64,000 nt of DNA from Caldimonas thermodepolymerans (lineage in GTDB: Bacteria > Pseudomonadota > Gammaproteobacteria > Burkholderiales > Burkholderiaceae_C): assembly GCF_015476235.1 (NCBI RefSeq), contig NZ_CP064338.1, positions 2,542,001-2,606,000 on the forward strand. Reading direction: 5' to 3'. The notes under the pieces were generated by a model. It was not told where the DNA came from and did no database searches. It worked only from the letters and a program-made list of their open reading frames with translations. A program made the translations under genes and the position numbers. How positions within the stretch are numbered: position 1 is the stretch's first letter; each line of letters begins with the position of its first letter. This document shows positions 17,842 through 25,703 of the stretch, in pieces.

Positions 17842-19724
17842 CCGACGACGGAATCCTGCTGTTCGACATCGAAGGCGACGGGCTGCTGGACACGCTGACG
17901 ACCTGCTGGGTTCTCTGCATCTCTGGCCCGGACGCCGCGACCGTCGAGGACGTGGACGCCTACACCGACCACGACCCCGCCTTCCCCGCCATTCGCGTGG
18001 GGATCGACCGCCTCAAGCGGCATGTCGAGGAGGGCGGCAAGGTAGTCGCGCACAACGGCATCGGCTACGACGCCCAGGCCCTGGAGAAGCTGTACGGCCT
18101 GGTACTCAAGCCGTGGGATCACCTGCTGGACACGTTGGTCCTGGGGCGACTGCACAACCCCTCTCGCCCTGGCGGCCACTCCCTGGGCAGCTACGGCGCC
18201 GAGTTCGGTGTTCCGAAGGGTGAGCACGACGAATGGGATCGCTACTCCCGAAAGATGCTCGACTACTGCCGGCAGGACGTGGTGGTCCTGGCCGCGCTGT
18301 GGCGCAAGCTGAAGGGAGTCATGACCTGGGGCGAGAGCCCTGAGCTGGAGCACCGGGTCGCCCACCTGATCGAGCTGCAACGCGCCAACGGCTTTCGTCT
18401 GGACCTGCCCAAGGCCATACAGCGGGCGGCCGAGCTGGACGACGAGTGTCAGCGGTTGCGCCTGAAGCTGAGCGAGGTGTTCCCGCCGATCTATGTGAGC
18501 ACGGGCACCCGAGTACCGAAGCGTAACCTCAACACGAAGCCGAAGGACGGCTCGGTCGCCATGAGCTACACGGCCGGAGCCCCGTACACGGCCATCAAGC
18601 TCCAGGACTTCAACCCCGACTCCGAATTCCACGTCGCTCGCCGGCTCAAGGCGAAGTACGGCTGGGAGGCCCCGCTTACCGAGAAGGGCAACCCGAACAT
18701 CACCGAGGCCGTGCTGAAGAAGCTGGACTTCCCTGAGGTCTCGCTGCTGCTGGAGTATTTCCGCAAGAACAAGATGTGGACCCAGCTTGCGGCCCCTCCG
18801 AAGGGAAGCAGCAAGGGCGGCTGGATTCAGCACGCGAACGAGCGGACCCACCGGGTCCACGGCTACGTGAACTCCAACGGAGCCGTGACTGGCCGCATGA
18901 CGCACAGCAACCCCAACTCCGCGAACATCGACAAGGAGCTGCGGGACCTGTGGATTCCTGGGGAGGGCTTCCTTCAGGTGGGCACCGACGCTGAGGGCCT
19001 GGAGCTGCGCATGCTCGCGCACTACCTGTACCCCTACGACGGTGGCGCCCTGACCCGCGCGTTGCTGGAGGGCGATAAGTCCAAGGGCACCGATGCGCAC
19101 TCGATGAACCGCAAGAACACCGACCTGTTCTCGCGGGACGGCGCGAAGACCCTGCTGTACGGCTCGCTGTACGGCGCGGGCGACGAGAAGGCCGGCGCAA
19201 TCTGGGTCGCCGATTGGCGCTCCAGCGGCAAGCCGGAAAGCGAGTGGCCCGCCTGGGCGCTCAACTCGCGCGGGAAGCTGAAGCCGCTGAAAGCGATTGG
19301 CAAGGAGGTCAAGCGCCGCCTGATCGACGGTATCGCCGGCTTCGGTCAGCTCATCGAGGACGTGCAGGCCGCCGCCAAGAAGCGCGGATGGCTGCGCGGC
19401 CTTGACGGGCGACGCATCCGTGTGCGCTCCCAGCATGCCGCGCTGAACACGCTGCTGCAAGGCGGCGGTGCCGTGGTCATGAAGAAGGCTCTGGAGCTGT
19501 ACCACCGTCGCGTCACCGAGGAATTTGGCTGGGTCCACGGCAAGCACTTCGGCTACCTCGCCAACGTCCACGACGAGGTGCAGCAGGAGGTGCTACCGGA
19601 GCTGGCCGAGACGGCCGGCAAGGAGTTCGCCCTAGCCATCACCCGTGCTGGGGAGCACTTCAACCTGAAGTGTCGCCTGGACGGCGCCTACGACATCGGA
19701 ACGAACTGGCATGAAACCCACTGA
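17838..19724 (+). CDS. DNA polymerase, T7 gp5-like (family A)
   Basis: A 628-residue replicative family A DNA polymerase. An N-terminal 3'-5' exonuclease opens with LLFDIEGDG (Asp10, Glu12). Polymerase motif A is VGTDAEGLELR (Asp384), motif B is DGAKTLLYGSLYGAG and motif C is NVHDEVQQEV (Asp579). T7 gp5 has 704 residues and a thioredoxin-binding insert of about 76; this one is shorter by roughly that amount, so it probably lacks it, like other thioredoxin-independent podoviral polymerases. Start is GTG 17838. Confidence 0.95.
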   Translation: MTDDGILLFDIEGDGLLDTLTTCWVLCISGPDAATVEDVDAYTDHDPAFPAIRVGIDRLKRHVEEGGKVVAHNGIGYDAQALEKLYGLVLKPWDHLLDTLVLGRLHNPSRPGGHSLGSYGAEFGVPKGEHDEWDRYSRKMLDYCRQDVVVLAALWRKLKGVMTWGESPELEHRVAHLIELQRANGFRLDLPKAIQRAAELDDECQRLRLKLSEVFPPIYVSTGTRVPKRNLNTKPKDGSVAMSYTAGAPYTAIKLQDFNPDSEFHVARRLKAKYGWEAPLTEKGNPNITEAVLKKLDFPEVSLLLEYFRKNKMWTQLAAPPKGSSKGGWIQHANERTHRVHGYVNSNGAVTGRMTHSNPNSANIDKELRDLWIPGEGFLQVGTDAEGLELRMLAHYLYPYDGGALTRALLEGDKSKGTDAHSMNRKNTDLFSRDGAKTLLYGSLYGAGDEKAGAIWVADWRSSGKPESEWPAWALNSRGKLKPLKAIGKEVKRRLIDGIAGFGQLIEDVQAAAKKRGWLRGLDGRRIRVRSQHAALNTLLQGGGAVVMKKALELYHRRVTEEFGWVHGKHFGYLANVHDEVQQEVLPELAETAGKEFALAITRAGEHFNLKCRLDGAYDIGTNWHETH

Positions 19725-20172
19725 GAAGTTTGCGAAAGAGTACGCGGAGGTCCAAGAGCTTCTGAAACACCACCCCGAGGTGGGCGACTTCACGGTCGTG
19801 GGCTCCTCGCGGATTGTCGAGGACCCGCAGGACCTGGATGTCCTGGTGCTGCTGCCGCGACGGCACGGCAACGAGGGGACCTCACTGGCCCGGGATGCCG
19901 AGGAGACTGCCCTGGCCGCCTTCGGTCAGGACTGGCAGGCGTGCCGTGAATCCTACGAACTCCTGGGTCACCACTGGTGTGCGCTGCGGCGCGGGCCCAT
20001 CAACCTGATCGTGACCACCGACCCCGACTGGTTCTCCCGCTTCCGGCGGGCGGACGAAGTGTGCGTCGCGCTGAAGCTGACGAACAAGGCCGACCGCAAG
20101 GTGGTCCATCGCATCGTCCGCGACGGCTATGACGCCAAGCTGGCGGTGGCATGTGCAACCGTCGAATCATGA
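19711..20172 (+). CDS. Nucleotidyltransferase-fold protein
   Basis: A 153-residue protein with the pol-beta superfamily signature: GSS at 31-33 followed by DLDVLVLLP with Asp41 and Asp43, and a partner strand with INLIVTTDPDW. That set of residues binds metal and nucleotides in minimal nucleotidyltransferases. Its target is not evident: phage examples range from DNA or tRNA modification to antitoxin-like proteins. It overlaps the DNA polymerase by 14 bases and is followed by a small membrane protein. Confidence 0.7.
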   Translation: MKPTEKFAKEYAEVQELLKHHPEVGDFTVVGSSRIVEDPQDLDVLVLLPRRHGNEGTSLARDAEETALAAFGQDWQACRESYELLGHHWCALRRGPINLIVTTDPDWFSRFRRADEVCVALKLTNKADRKVVHRIVRDGYDAKLAVACATVES

Positions 20173-20327
20173 CCGCACACAACGACTCCCGCCGGACTGC
20201 CCGGCTCAAGCTCCTGTATTTGATCCCCCTGACCCTCCTGGCGTTCGTGCCGTACCTCCTGGCGTGCGCGTGGGGGCTGCTGAGCGAATTGGCGGACGGG
20301 GTGCGTAACGCCTGGAACCACGAGTGA
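20169..20327 (+). CDS. Small single-TM phage protein (52 aa)
   Basis: A 52-residue protein with ATG overlapping the upstream stop (ATGA) and its own stop overlapping the exonuclease GTG. Basic residues in the first 14 positions are followed by a hydrophobic helix LLYLIPLTLLAFVPYLLACAW. It is probably an inner-membrane protein with the N-terminus inside. The function is unknown. Confidence 0.6.
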   Translation: MTAHNDSRRTARLKLLYLIPLTLLAFVPYLLACAWGLLSELADGVRNAWNHE

Positions 20328-21115
20328 CCCTCGCCCTGATTGACGGCGACGAGCTGATCCTGAAGGCGGCAGTCATCGGGACCGAGGAAATCGACTGGGA
20401 CCGGGGAGCCGTGGAGAAGCGCGGTCCTACCTTCAAGGAGGCCCGCAGCACCCTGGAGTCCATGCTGGAGTCCTGGGTGGAGGCCGCAGGCGCGGACGAC
20501 TACCTGGTGGTCCTGTCGCCGGACGACCGCAAGCTGTTCCGCCGAGGACTGTTCCCGGGCTACAAGGCCGGGCGTGGTGAGAAGCCGGAGCACTTCTGGA
20601 AGCTGGTCCGGTACGTCCGCGACGCCCACCCTGTCCGGTCCTTCCCCGGTCTGGAAGCAGACGACACGATGGGGCTTCTGTCGGGGCCCGGGAAGGTCAT
20701 TGTGTCCTCCGATAAGGACATGAAGACCGTCCCAGGTCCTCTTTACAACCCAATGAAGGGTACCCGCGGCGTCATCTCTGCCCAGCGGGCGGACTTCCAG
20801 TGGATGCTCCAGACCCTCACCGGGGACCCCACCGATGGCTTCGAGGGTTGCATCGGCTGCGGCACGGCCGGCGCCCTGGCGGTCCTGGACAAGGCAACCG
20901 ACCTGGCGGGCTGGTGGCCCCTGGTGGTCGAGCGGTTCTGCAAGCCCAAGACCAAGCGATACGCCGCGTTCCCGCAGGGGGAATCGGACGCCGTACTGCA
21001 AGCGCAGCTCGCGCACATCCTGCGGCCCGGGGAGTTCGACCCTGAGAGTGGCCGCGTGACCTATCGACTAGGACGCAAGTCCATCACGTTCAATGCCTAT
21101 GACCTCGCAAACTGA
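20324..21115 (+). CDS. 5'-3' exonuclease, T7 gp6-like
   Basis: A 263-residue flap/5'-nuclease fold protein. The metal-binding acidic residues appear in MTLALIDGDEL (Asp7, Asp9), LEADDTMG and VSSDKDMK. In T7 the gp6 exonuclease removes RNA primers, degrades host DNA and supports recombination. Position after the DNA polymerase fits. Start GTG 20324 overlaps the preceding stop. Confidence 0.88.
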   Translation: MTLALIDGDELILKAAVIGTEEIDWDRGAVEKRGPTFKEARSTLESMLESWVEAAGADDYLVVLSPDDRKLFRRGLFPGYKAGRGEKPEHFWKLVRYVRDAHPVRSFPGLEADDTMGLLSGPGKVIVSSDKDMKTVPGPLYNPMKGTRGVISAQRADFQWMLQTLTGDPTDGFEGCIGCGTAGALAVLDKATDLAGWWPLVVERFCKPKTKRYAAFPQGESDAVLQAQLAHILRPGEFDPESGRVTYRLGRKSITFNAYDLAN

Positions 21116-21809
21116 CCGCTCGCACTTGGACTGCGGTGACTGCAAGTACCACGCCCAGGGTTACATGCCGCCGACCTGCCGGAGCTGCATGAACGAGCAG
21201 GAGCGCACCGGCCAATGGCTGCCGCTGTTCGACGGCCTCCCAGCGGAGAACCGTCGCCCGACTGAGCAACCCCTGCTGATCGGCCTGGCTGGCCGCGCCC
21301 GCAGCGGCAAGAGTACGGTGGCCGGCTACCTGGCTCGCCGGTACGGCTTCATCGAGCTGTCGTTCGCCGCGCCGATTCGCACGTTCGTGGCCGACCTCCT
21401 GGACCTCTCGGTCAAGGACCTGGAAGGTCCGGAGAAGGAGAAGGTGGTGGACTGGGTGGGGAAGTCGCCGCGCTACATGATGCAGACCCTGGGCACCGAA
21501 TGGGGCCGACGGCTGATCGGTGAGGACTTCTGGGTCAAGCGTGTGCTGCGCCGGGTGCGGGAAGTCACCGGCTGCGGTTTCCCGGTGGTCATCTCGGATG
21601 TCCGCTTCGACAACGAGGCCGAGGCGATCCGTGCTGCCGGCGGGCACATCCTGCACATCAGTCGTCCGGGCGCCCCGCTGGTGTGCGGCCACGTCAGTGA
21701 GGCCGGCGTGACCGCGCATCTGGGCGACTACTCCATCCTGAACAACGGGAGCATCGAGGCTCTGCACAGGCAGGTGGAGCTGGCCGTTCGCTACTTCCGC
21801 ACCCTGTGA
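21093..21809 (+). CDS. Deoxynucleoside monophosphate kinase with a zinc-ribbon N-terminus
   Basis: A 238-residue protein. The main domain is a P-loop kinase: LLIGLAGRARSGKST with GRARSGKST at 67-75, LSFAAPIRTFVADLL, GTEWGRRLIG and VVISDVRFDNEAEAIRAAGG, as in T4 gp1-type dNMP kinases. It would phosphorylate dNMPs to feed phage DNA synthesis. The first 35 residues carry Cys14, Cys17, Cys29 and Cys32 in a C-x2-C / C-x2-C pattern, suggesting a small zinc domain not found in the standard kinase. ATG 21099 is an alternative start. Confidence 0.85.
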   Translation: MPMTSQTDRSHLDCGDCKYHAQGYMPPTCRSCMNEQERTGQWLPLFDGLPAENRRPTEQPLLIGLAGRARSGKSTVAGYLARRYGFIELSFAAPIRTFVADLLDLSVKDLEGPEKEKVVDWVGKSPRYMMQTLGTEWGRRLIGEDFWVKRVLRRVREVTGCGFPVVISDVRFDNEAEAIRAAGGHILHISRPGAPLVCGHVSEAGVTAHLGDYSILNNGSIEALHRQVELAVRYFRTL

Positions 21810-22345
21810 TGAGCACCCGTCTCAAGGTCCTGCTGATTGCACTCGCTGCGGCCCTTGCTGCGCTCCTGGTGACCCAGTGGCGATCCTCGCTGATCGAACT
21901 GGGACGCATGGAGGAGCGAGCGGCTGCGGCCGAGCGCCTGGCCCAGGAGCGCAAGTACCGCGAAGAAGCGGTAGCGAAAGCCGAGGCCGAGTCCCGGGCC
22001 CGCTTCGACCTCAAGCTCGCCGAACTCCAACGAGACCATGACCAAATTCTTCAACGTCTCCAAGCTGAACTACACGATTCTGAGCTTCGCAATGTGCGTC
22101 TCACTCGGGAGCTTGCACGGCTGCACGACGCCGCCGCGACCGGCGTGGGAACTGCCCCCGCTACCGGCCCACCTGGCGGCGAAGCCCCAGCCCCTGAAGA
22201 CGTTGCCGGCCCGACCGGCGCCGACCTACTGATGGTGGCCACGGAGAACTATGCAATCTGTCATCGCACGGCTGCGCAACTGGTGGAGCTGCAAGACTGG
22301 TACGAGGCCCTGCGCCTCCGACTCCAAGCGTCCCCCGGTAAGTAG
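21809..22345 (+). CDS. i-spanin, Rz-like
   Basis: A 178-residue inner-membrane spanin: one N-terminal TM helix (KVLLIALAAALAALLVTQW), a long charged coiled coil (about 30-110) and a C-terminal LLMVATENYAICHRTAAQLVELQ segment. The o-spanin Rz1 is nested in another frame at 22038-22232. Together the two span the periplasm and disrupt the outer membrane at lysis. ATG 21809 is used; a GTG at 21806 would add one residue. The spanins are placed with the replication genes rather than with holin at 41.9 kb. Confidence 0.88.
   Translation: MSTRLKVLLIALAAALAALLVTQWRSSLIELGRMEERAAAAERLAQERKYREEAVAKAEAESRARFDLKLAELQRDHDQILQRLQAELHDSELRNVRLTRELARLHDAAATGVGTAPATGPPGGEAPAPEDVAGPTGADLLMVATENYAICHRTAAQLVELQDWYEALRLRLQASPGK
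22038..22232 (+). CDS. o-spanin, Rz1-like lipoprotein nested in Rz
   Basis: A 64-residue outer-membrane lipoprotein completely embedded in the Rz frame. It shows a signal peptide and lipobox LHGC at about residue 29, then a proline-rich mature part (TTPPRPAWELPPLPAHL). Size, Pro content and nesting are typical of Rz1. It would bind the periplasmic end of Rz. Confidence 0.85.
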   Translation: MTKFFNVSKLNYTILSFAMCVSLGSLHGCTTPPRPAWELPPLPAHLAAKPQPLKTLPARPAPTY

Positions 22346-22610
22346 TGGGCGCGGTATCGCCTTGGACTACCCGGACGACTCCGGGCTACCGTCCGGGCTC
22401 CCCGCGCCTTCTGCCCTCCGCATCCTGGCCGCACACCTGGCCGCGCAGCTCCCCACCGAGGAGGCGCTGTCGCTGGTCAAGCGTAAGGAGTACCCGCTGA
22501 TCCATGAACTCGCCGGCTACCACGAAGCCGTCGATGCAATCAACGCGATTGCCGAGCAACTGGAGGAAGCCGCGAGGGAAGCGCAGAAGGCGCAGGGCCT
22601 TTCTCTGTGA
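22251..22610 (+). CDS. Hypothetical phage protein (start uncertain)
   Basis: The coding-like part is the C-terminal two thirds: ALRILAAHLAAQLPTEEALSLVK, then a second helical region IHELAGYHEAVDAINAIAEQLEEAAREAQKAQ. The ATG at 22251 overlaps the Rz gene by 95 bases and would give a basic N-terminus of poor quality; TTG 22363 is a plausible alternative. No family was recognised. It lies just before the structural module. Confidence 0.4.
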   Translation: MQSVIARLRNWWSCKTGTRPCASDSKRPPVSSGRGIALDYPDDSGLPSGLPAPSALRILAAHLAAQLPTEEALSLVKRKEYPLIHELAGYHEAVDAINAIAEQLEEAAREAQKAQGLSL

Positions 22611-22647
22611 CCTCCGCTCTTTCCTGAAACGGACGGGGTACCCCTAT

Positions 22648-22980
22648 GTGGACCTGTGGCCTGCGTCGATCCTCGGCGCGTGCGTGGTCCGTGTTCTGCG
22701 TCGTGGCCGCGAGCTTGCGGCTGCGGTGTGGTTCGAGGACCGCGGTGACGGTATAGCCGCGCTCCACGCGCATGCTGCACCCGCCGTCCGAGGTCGCTGG
22801 CTAACGCCGGCCAACCTTCGGTATCTGGCCCGCGAAGCCCGAGCCGCGGGTTTTGTCGCACTCACCGCCGTCCCACTGCCCGAGCACCGGCACTACGCCC
22901 TGAGGCTCGGGTTCGAGGAGATGGACGGCGGGCTTTTCCTCCCCCTCTACACCCTCCCCAAGGAGCAATCCAGTGGGTAA
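22648..22980 (+). CDS. GNAT-like acetyltransferase upstream of the portal (start uncertain)
   Basis: The frame has coding character from about 22610 to the stop. The C-terminal half, WLTPANLRYLAREARAAG ... HYALRLGFEEMDGG, resembles the acetyl-CoA-binding and last-strand region of GNAT enzymes. GTG 22648 is the first good in-frame start that does not overlap the preceding gene strongly; the frame is open to ATG 22504. In T7-like phages proteins of this type occur upstream of the head-tail connector and their targets are not known. Confidence 0.45.
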   Translation: MDLWPASILGACVVRVLRRGRELAAAVWFEDRGDGIAALHAHAAPAVRGRWLTPANLRYLAREARAAGFVALTAVPLPEHRHYALRLGFEEMDGGLFLPLYTLPKEQSSG

Positions 22981-23161
22981 GCCCAAAGCTAAGGCGCCGC
23001 CGCCTCCGCAGCAGAAGGAGCTACAGGTCGCGCCTATTCTGGAGGACGCCGTAGCGGAAGACGAGGACCCGCAGAAGAAGCGAGTCACCCGTAGCTCCCT
23101 GCGGTTCCAGTACCTGACCGAAGCGCCGGCTCAGAAGGGTAGCGGGGTCACCATCGTATGA
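22973..23161 (+). CDS. Hypothetical small phage protein before the portal (62 aa)
   Basis: A 62-residue protein from GTG 22973, with AAGGAG upstream. It is proline- and lysine-rich at the start (KPKAKAPPPPQQK) and acidic in the middle. Short disordered proteins at this place occur in relatives, but no role is established. It overlaps the portal start by four bases. Confidence 0.6.
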   Translation: MGKPKAKAPPPPQQKELQVAPILEDAVAEDEDPQKKRVTRSSLRFQYLTEAPAQKGSGVTIV

Positions 23162-24669
23162 CCCAGGCGTCCCTTCAGGACCGCTACGCCGAACTGACGC
23201 CCGAGCGCGACGCGGCTCTGCGCCGCGCCCGCGGCTGCGCGGCGATCACGGTGCCGGCCGTCCTGCCCCCTGAGGGGCACACCTACCAAAACAACCTCCC
23301 CGCCAACTACACGAGCTTCGGCGCCCGGTGCGTCACGAACCTGGCGTCAAAGCTGCTATTGGCGCTCCTTCCTCCCGGCGCCTCATCGTTCCGGCTTAAC
23401 GTCCCGACCAAGCTACTGGTTGAGGCTGGGGCCAACTCCGCGCCTCCCGAGATCGTCCAGGGCTTGGCCCAGGTTGAGAACCTGGTCAACGCCAAGATAG
23501 AAGCCCTCGGCTGGCGTCGTCCGACCTTCGTCACCCTGCTGAACCTGATCGTCACGGGGAATCTCTGCGAGTACATCCTGCCGGACGGGCGTCTCAAGCA
23601 GTACCGCCTGGACCAGTTCGTGTGCGTCCGCGACTTCGCAGGCGAAGTCCAGGAGATTGTTACCTGCGAGGTGATGAAGGCGCGGTCCCTACCGGAGGCC
23701 CTGAAGCACCGCACCCAGAAGCGTCCTGAGGAGGACGTGAAGCTCTACACCCAGTTCAAGCGACTGGACGAGCGTCGCTACGCGATCCGTCAGGACCTGG
23801 ACGAGTCCGTCGTGCTTCCCGAGGAGCATTACCACGGGATCATGCCGGCGAACGCCCTGACCTGGGACCTGGTGCCCAGCGAGAACTACGGTCGCTCGCA
23901 CGTCGAGCACAACTACAACGACCTGGAATCGTTGGACAAGGTTGCACAGGGCCTGCGGGAGATCACCGCGATGGCCTCGCGGCATCTGACGTTCGTGCGC
24001 CCCAACGCGACCGGCGGCAACCTGCGTAAGCGGATCGCCGAGGCTCGCAATGGCGCGGTGCTGTCGGGCAACATCGAGGACGTAAACACCCTCCAGTTCC
24101 AGTCAGCCGGTCAGTATCAGCTTCTCCAGAACCAGGAGGAGGCCCTGAAGCGTGACCTGGCGCAAGCCTTCCTGCTGACCTCCGCCCTGCGGCGAGACGC
24201 CGAGCGGGTCACGGCCTACGAAATCCGCATGCTGGTGCAGGAGCTGGAGTCCGCCCTGGGCGGTACCTACTCCTTGCTGGCGTCCACGCTTCAGGCGTGG
24301 CGTCTGCGCAAGCTGATCGCGCAGATGCGGTCGCGGCGGGAGCTTCCCGACCTGGGTGACGACGCCGTTGAGATTGTCGTGACGACTGGCCTGGAGGCCC
24401 TGGGCCGCGACGAACAGCTCAACCGAGTCCGCGCGTTCCTGGAGTTGATGAACTCGGCGACTCCGTTCACCGACGAGGTGCCCCTGTTCGTGAAGCTGGA
24501 CGAAGTGCTCACGCCTGGCGCTGTGGCGCTCGGCTTCCCCGCGGCGATCCGAACGAGCGCGGAAGTCGAGGAGATGAAGCGGGCGCAGGCTCAACAACAA
24601 CTCATGCAGCAGGTGGCGGGCGCCGCCGCAGGGCCGCTTGCCACCGCTGCCGTTCAATCTGAGGTCTGA
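23158..24669 (+). CDS. Head-tail connector (portal) protein, T7 gp8-like
   Basis: A 503-residue portal. Signature pieces are the N-terminal RYAELTPERDAALRRARGCA, LPANYTSFGARCVTNLASKLLLALLPP, which is a conserved gp8 sequence, and the later FVRPNATGG and AYEIRMLVQELESALGGTYSLL. Twelve copies form the ring through which DNA is packed and ejected, and to which the tail tubes attach. Its length is close to T7 gp8 (536). It is followed by scaffold and capsid, as expected. Confidence 0.95.
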   Translation: MTQASLQDRYAELTPERDAALRRARGCAAITVPAVLPPEGHTYQNNLPANYTSFGARCVTNLASKLLLALLPPGASSFRLNVPTKLLVEAGANSAPPEIVQGLAQVENLVNAKIEALGWRRPTFVTLLNLIVTGNLCEYILPDGRLKQYRLDQFVCVRDFAGEVQEIVTCEVMKARSLPEALKHRTQKRPEEDVKLYTQFKRLDERRYAIRQDLDESVVLPEEHYHGIMPANALTWDLVPSENYGRSHVEHNYNDLESLDKVAQGLREITAMASRHLTFVRPNATGGNLRKRIAEARNGAVLSGNIEDVNTLQFQSAGQYQLLQNQEEALKRDLAQAFLLTSALRRDAERVTAYEIRMLVQELESALGGTYSLLASTLQAWRLRKLIAQMRSRRELPDLGDDAVEIVVTTGLEALGRDEQLNRVRAFLELMNSATPFTDEVPLFVKLDEVLTPGAVALGFPAAIRTSAEVEEMKRAQAQQQLMQQVAGAAAGPLATAAVQSEV

Positions 24670-25541
24670 TGACTCAAGTCACCATTCCCGTCCCCGCCCA
24701 GGCCGCTGCGTCCACCAGTCAGGGGGCCGCGCCTGGTACCCCCGAGTACAACGCGGCGATGATCGCTCTGTTCGAGGGTCAAGGCGCACCCGCCTCCCAG
24801 GCGGCCCAAGCGCCGGCCGCGGCCCCGCAGGGCGACCAGAAACCCGCGGATCAGCCCACCGCGCAGGGTGGGCAGGCTGCGCAGACGCCTCCGGAGAACC
24901 CGCAGGGCGACCAGAAGCCGGCCGACCAGAAACCGGGCGAGTCCGAGCAGAAACCCGACGACCAGAAGCCGGACGAGACGCCGAAGCCCAAGACGCTAGG
25001 TGACTACCTCGCCACGCCCTACACGGAGTTCGTGGGACAGGACGGCCAGGTGAAGGCTGAGGTCCGCGAGGACCTGAAGACGCGCTTCGGCATCACCGAC
25101 GAGCAGATCGACGCGCACTTTGCCGCCATGAAGCTGGCGGACGAGCAGTCCGCGCGGTTTACCGAGATGGAGAAGCGCCTGGCCGAGCTGGAGCGCGAGC
25201 GCCGCACGGCGGTCCTTCACACCTACGCTGGCGGTCAAGCCCAGTTCGAGGAGCTGATTGCGTGGGGCAACGCCAACCTGACGCCGCAGGAGCGCACGTT
25301 CCTGAACGACCAGCTCAATGGTCCGTTCGCGCAACAAGCCATCGAGTTGCTGAAGTTCAAGCGGGGAGCCACGGTCCAGGCTGACCCGCAGATTCACACG
25401 CCGACCACGGGCGCTTCGGGCGCCCAGGGAGGCTTCCGCTCGCAAGCGGAATACCTGGCGGCCATCTCCGACCCCCGGTACGAGACTGACCACGCCTACC
25501 GTCAGCAGGTCTACAGCCGGCTGGCCGTCTCCGACTTCTAA
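24669..25541 (+). CDS. Capsid assembly scaffolding protein, T7 gp9-like
   Basis: A 290-residue acidic protein. The first third is low-complexity, with repeated GDQKPADQK-type units (about residues 50-110) rich in Pro, Gln and Asp; the rest is helical (DEQIDAHFAAMKLADEQSARF, MEKRLAELERERR). A disordered acidic N-terminus and helical C-terminus fit a scaffold that leaves the prohead before DNA packing. Position between portal and capsid supports it. Confidence 0.88.
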   Translation: MTQVTIPVPAQAAASTSQGAAPGTPEYNAAMIALFEGQGAPASQAAQAPAAAPQGDQKPADQPTAQGGQAAQTPPENPQGDQKPADQKPGESEQKPDDQKPDETPKPKTLGDYLATPYTEFVGQDGQVKAEVREDLKTRFGITDEQIDAHFAAMKLADEQSARFTEMEKRLAELERERRTAVLHTYAGGQAQFEELIAWGNANLTPQERTFLNDQLNGPFAQQAIELLKFKRGATVQADPQIHTPTTGASGAQGGFRSQAEYLAAISDPRYETDHAYRQQVYSRLAVSDF

Positions 25542-25703
25542 CCCTCCATCAACCAGGCCCCTGCCTCCGGCCCGGCGTGTCGCCTCGGCGCGGTAGGAGG
25601 GGGTCTCCTCTTTCCTCCATTCCCTCGGTCCCTCGCGGTTCTCCGCCCCATTCCCACGGGCGGCGCGAGGGGCCTCCACTCCTCTCAATTCGACTTAGCT
25701 GCA

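Noticed and set aside
17700-19571. A 623-codon minus-strand frame opposite the DNA polymerase
   Set aside because: Antisense shadow of a well-supported polymerase in an all-rightward module. The same holds for the long frames at 27328-29220, 29730-31190, 33456-35096 and 57332-59587.
25542-25703. A gene or strong terminator between scaffold and capsid
   Set aside because: The 162 bases are C/T- and G-rich with short imperfect hairpins, no credible frame and no T run.
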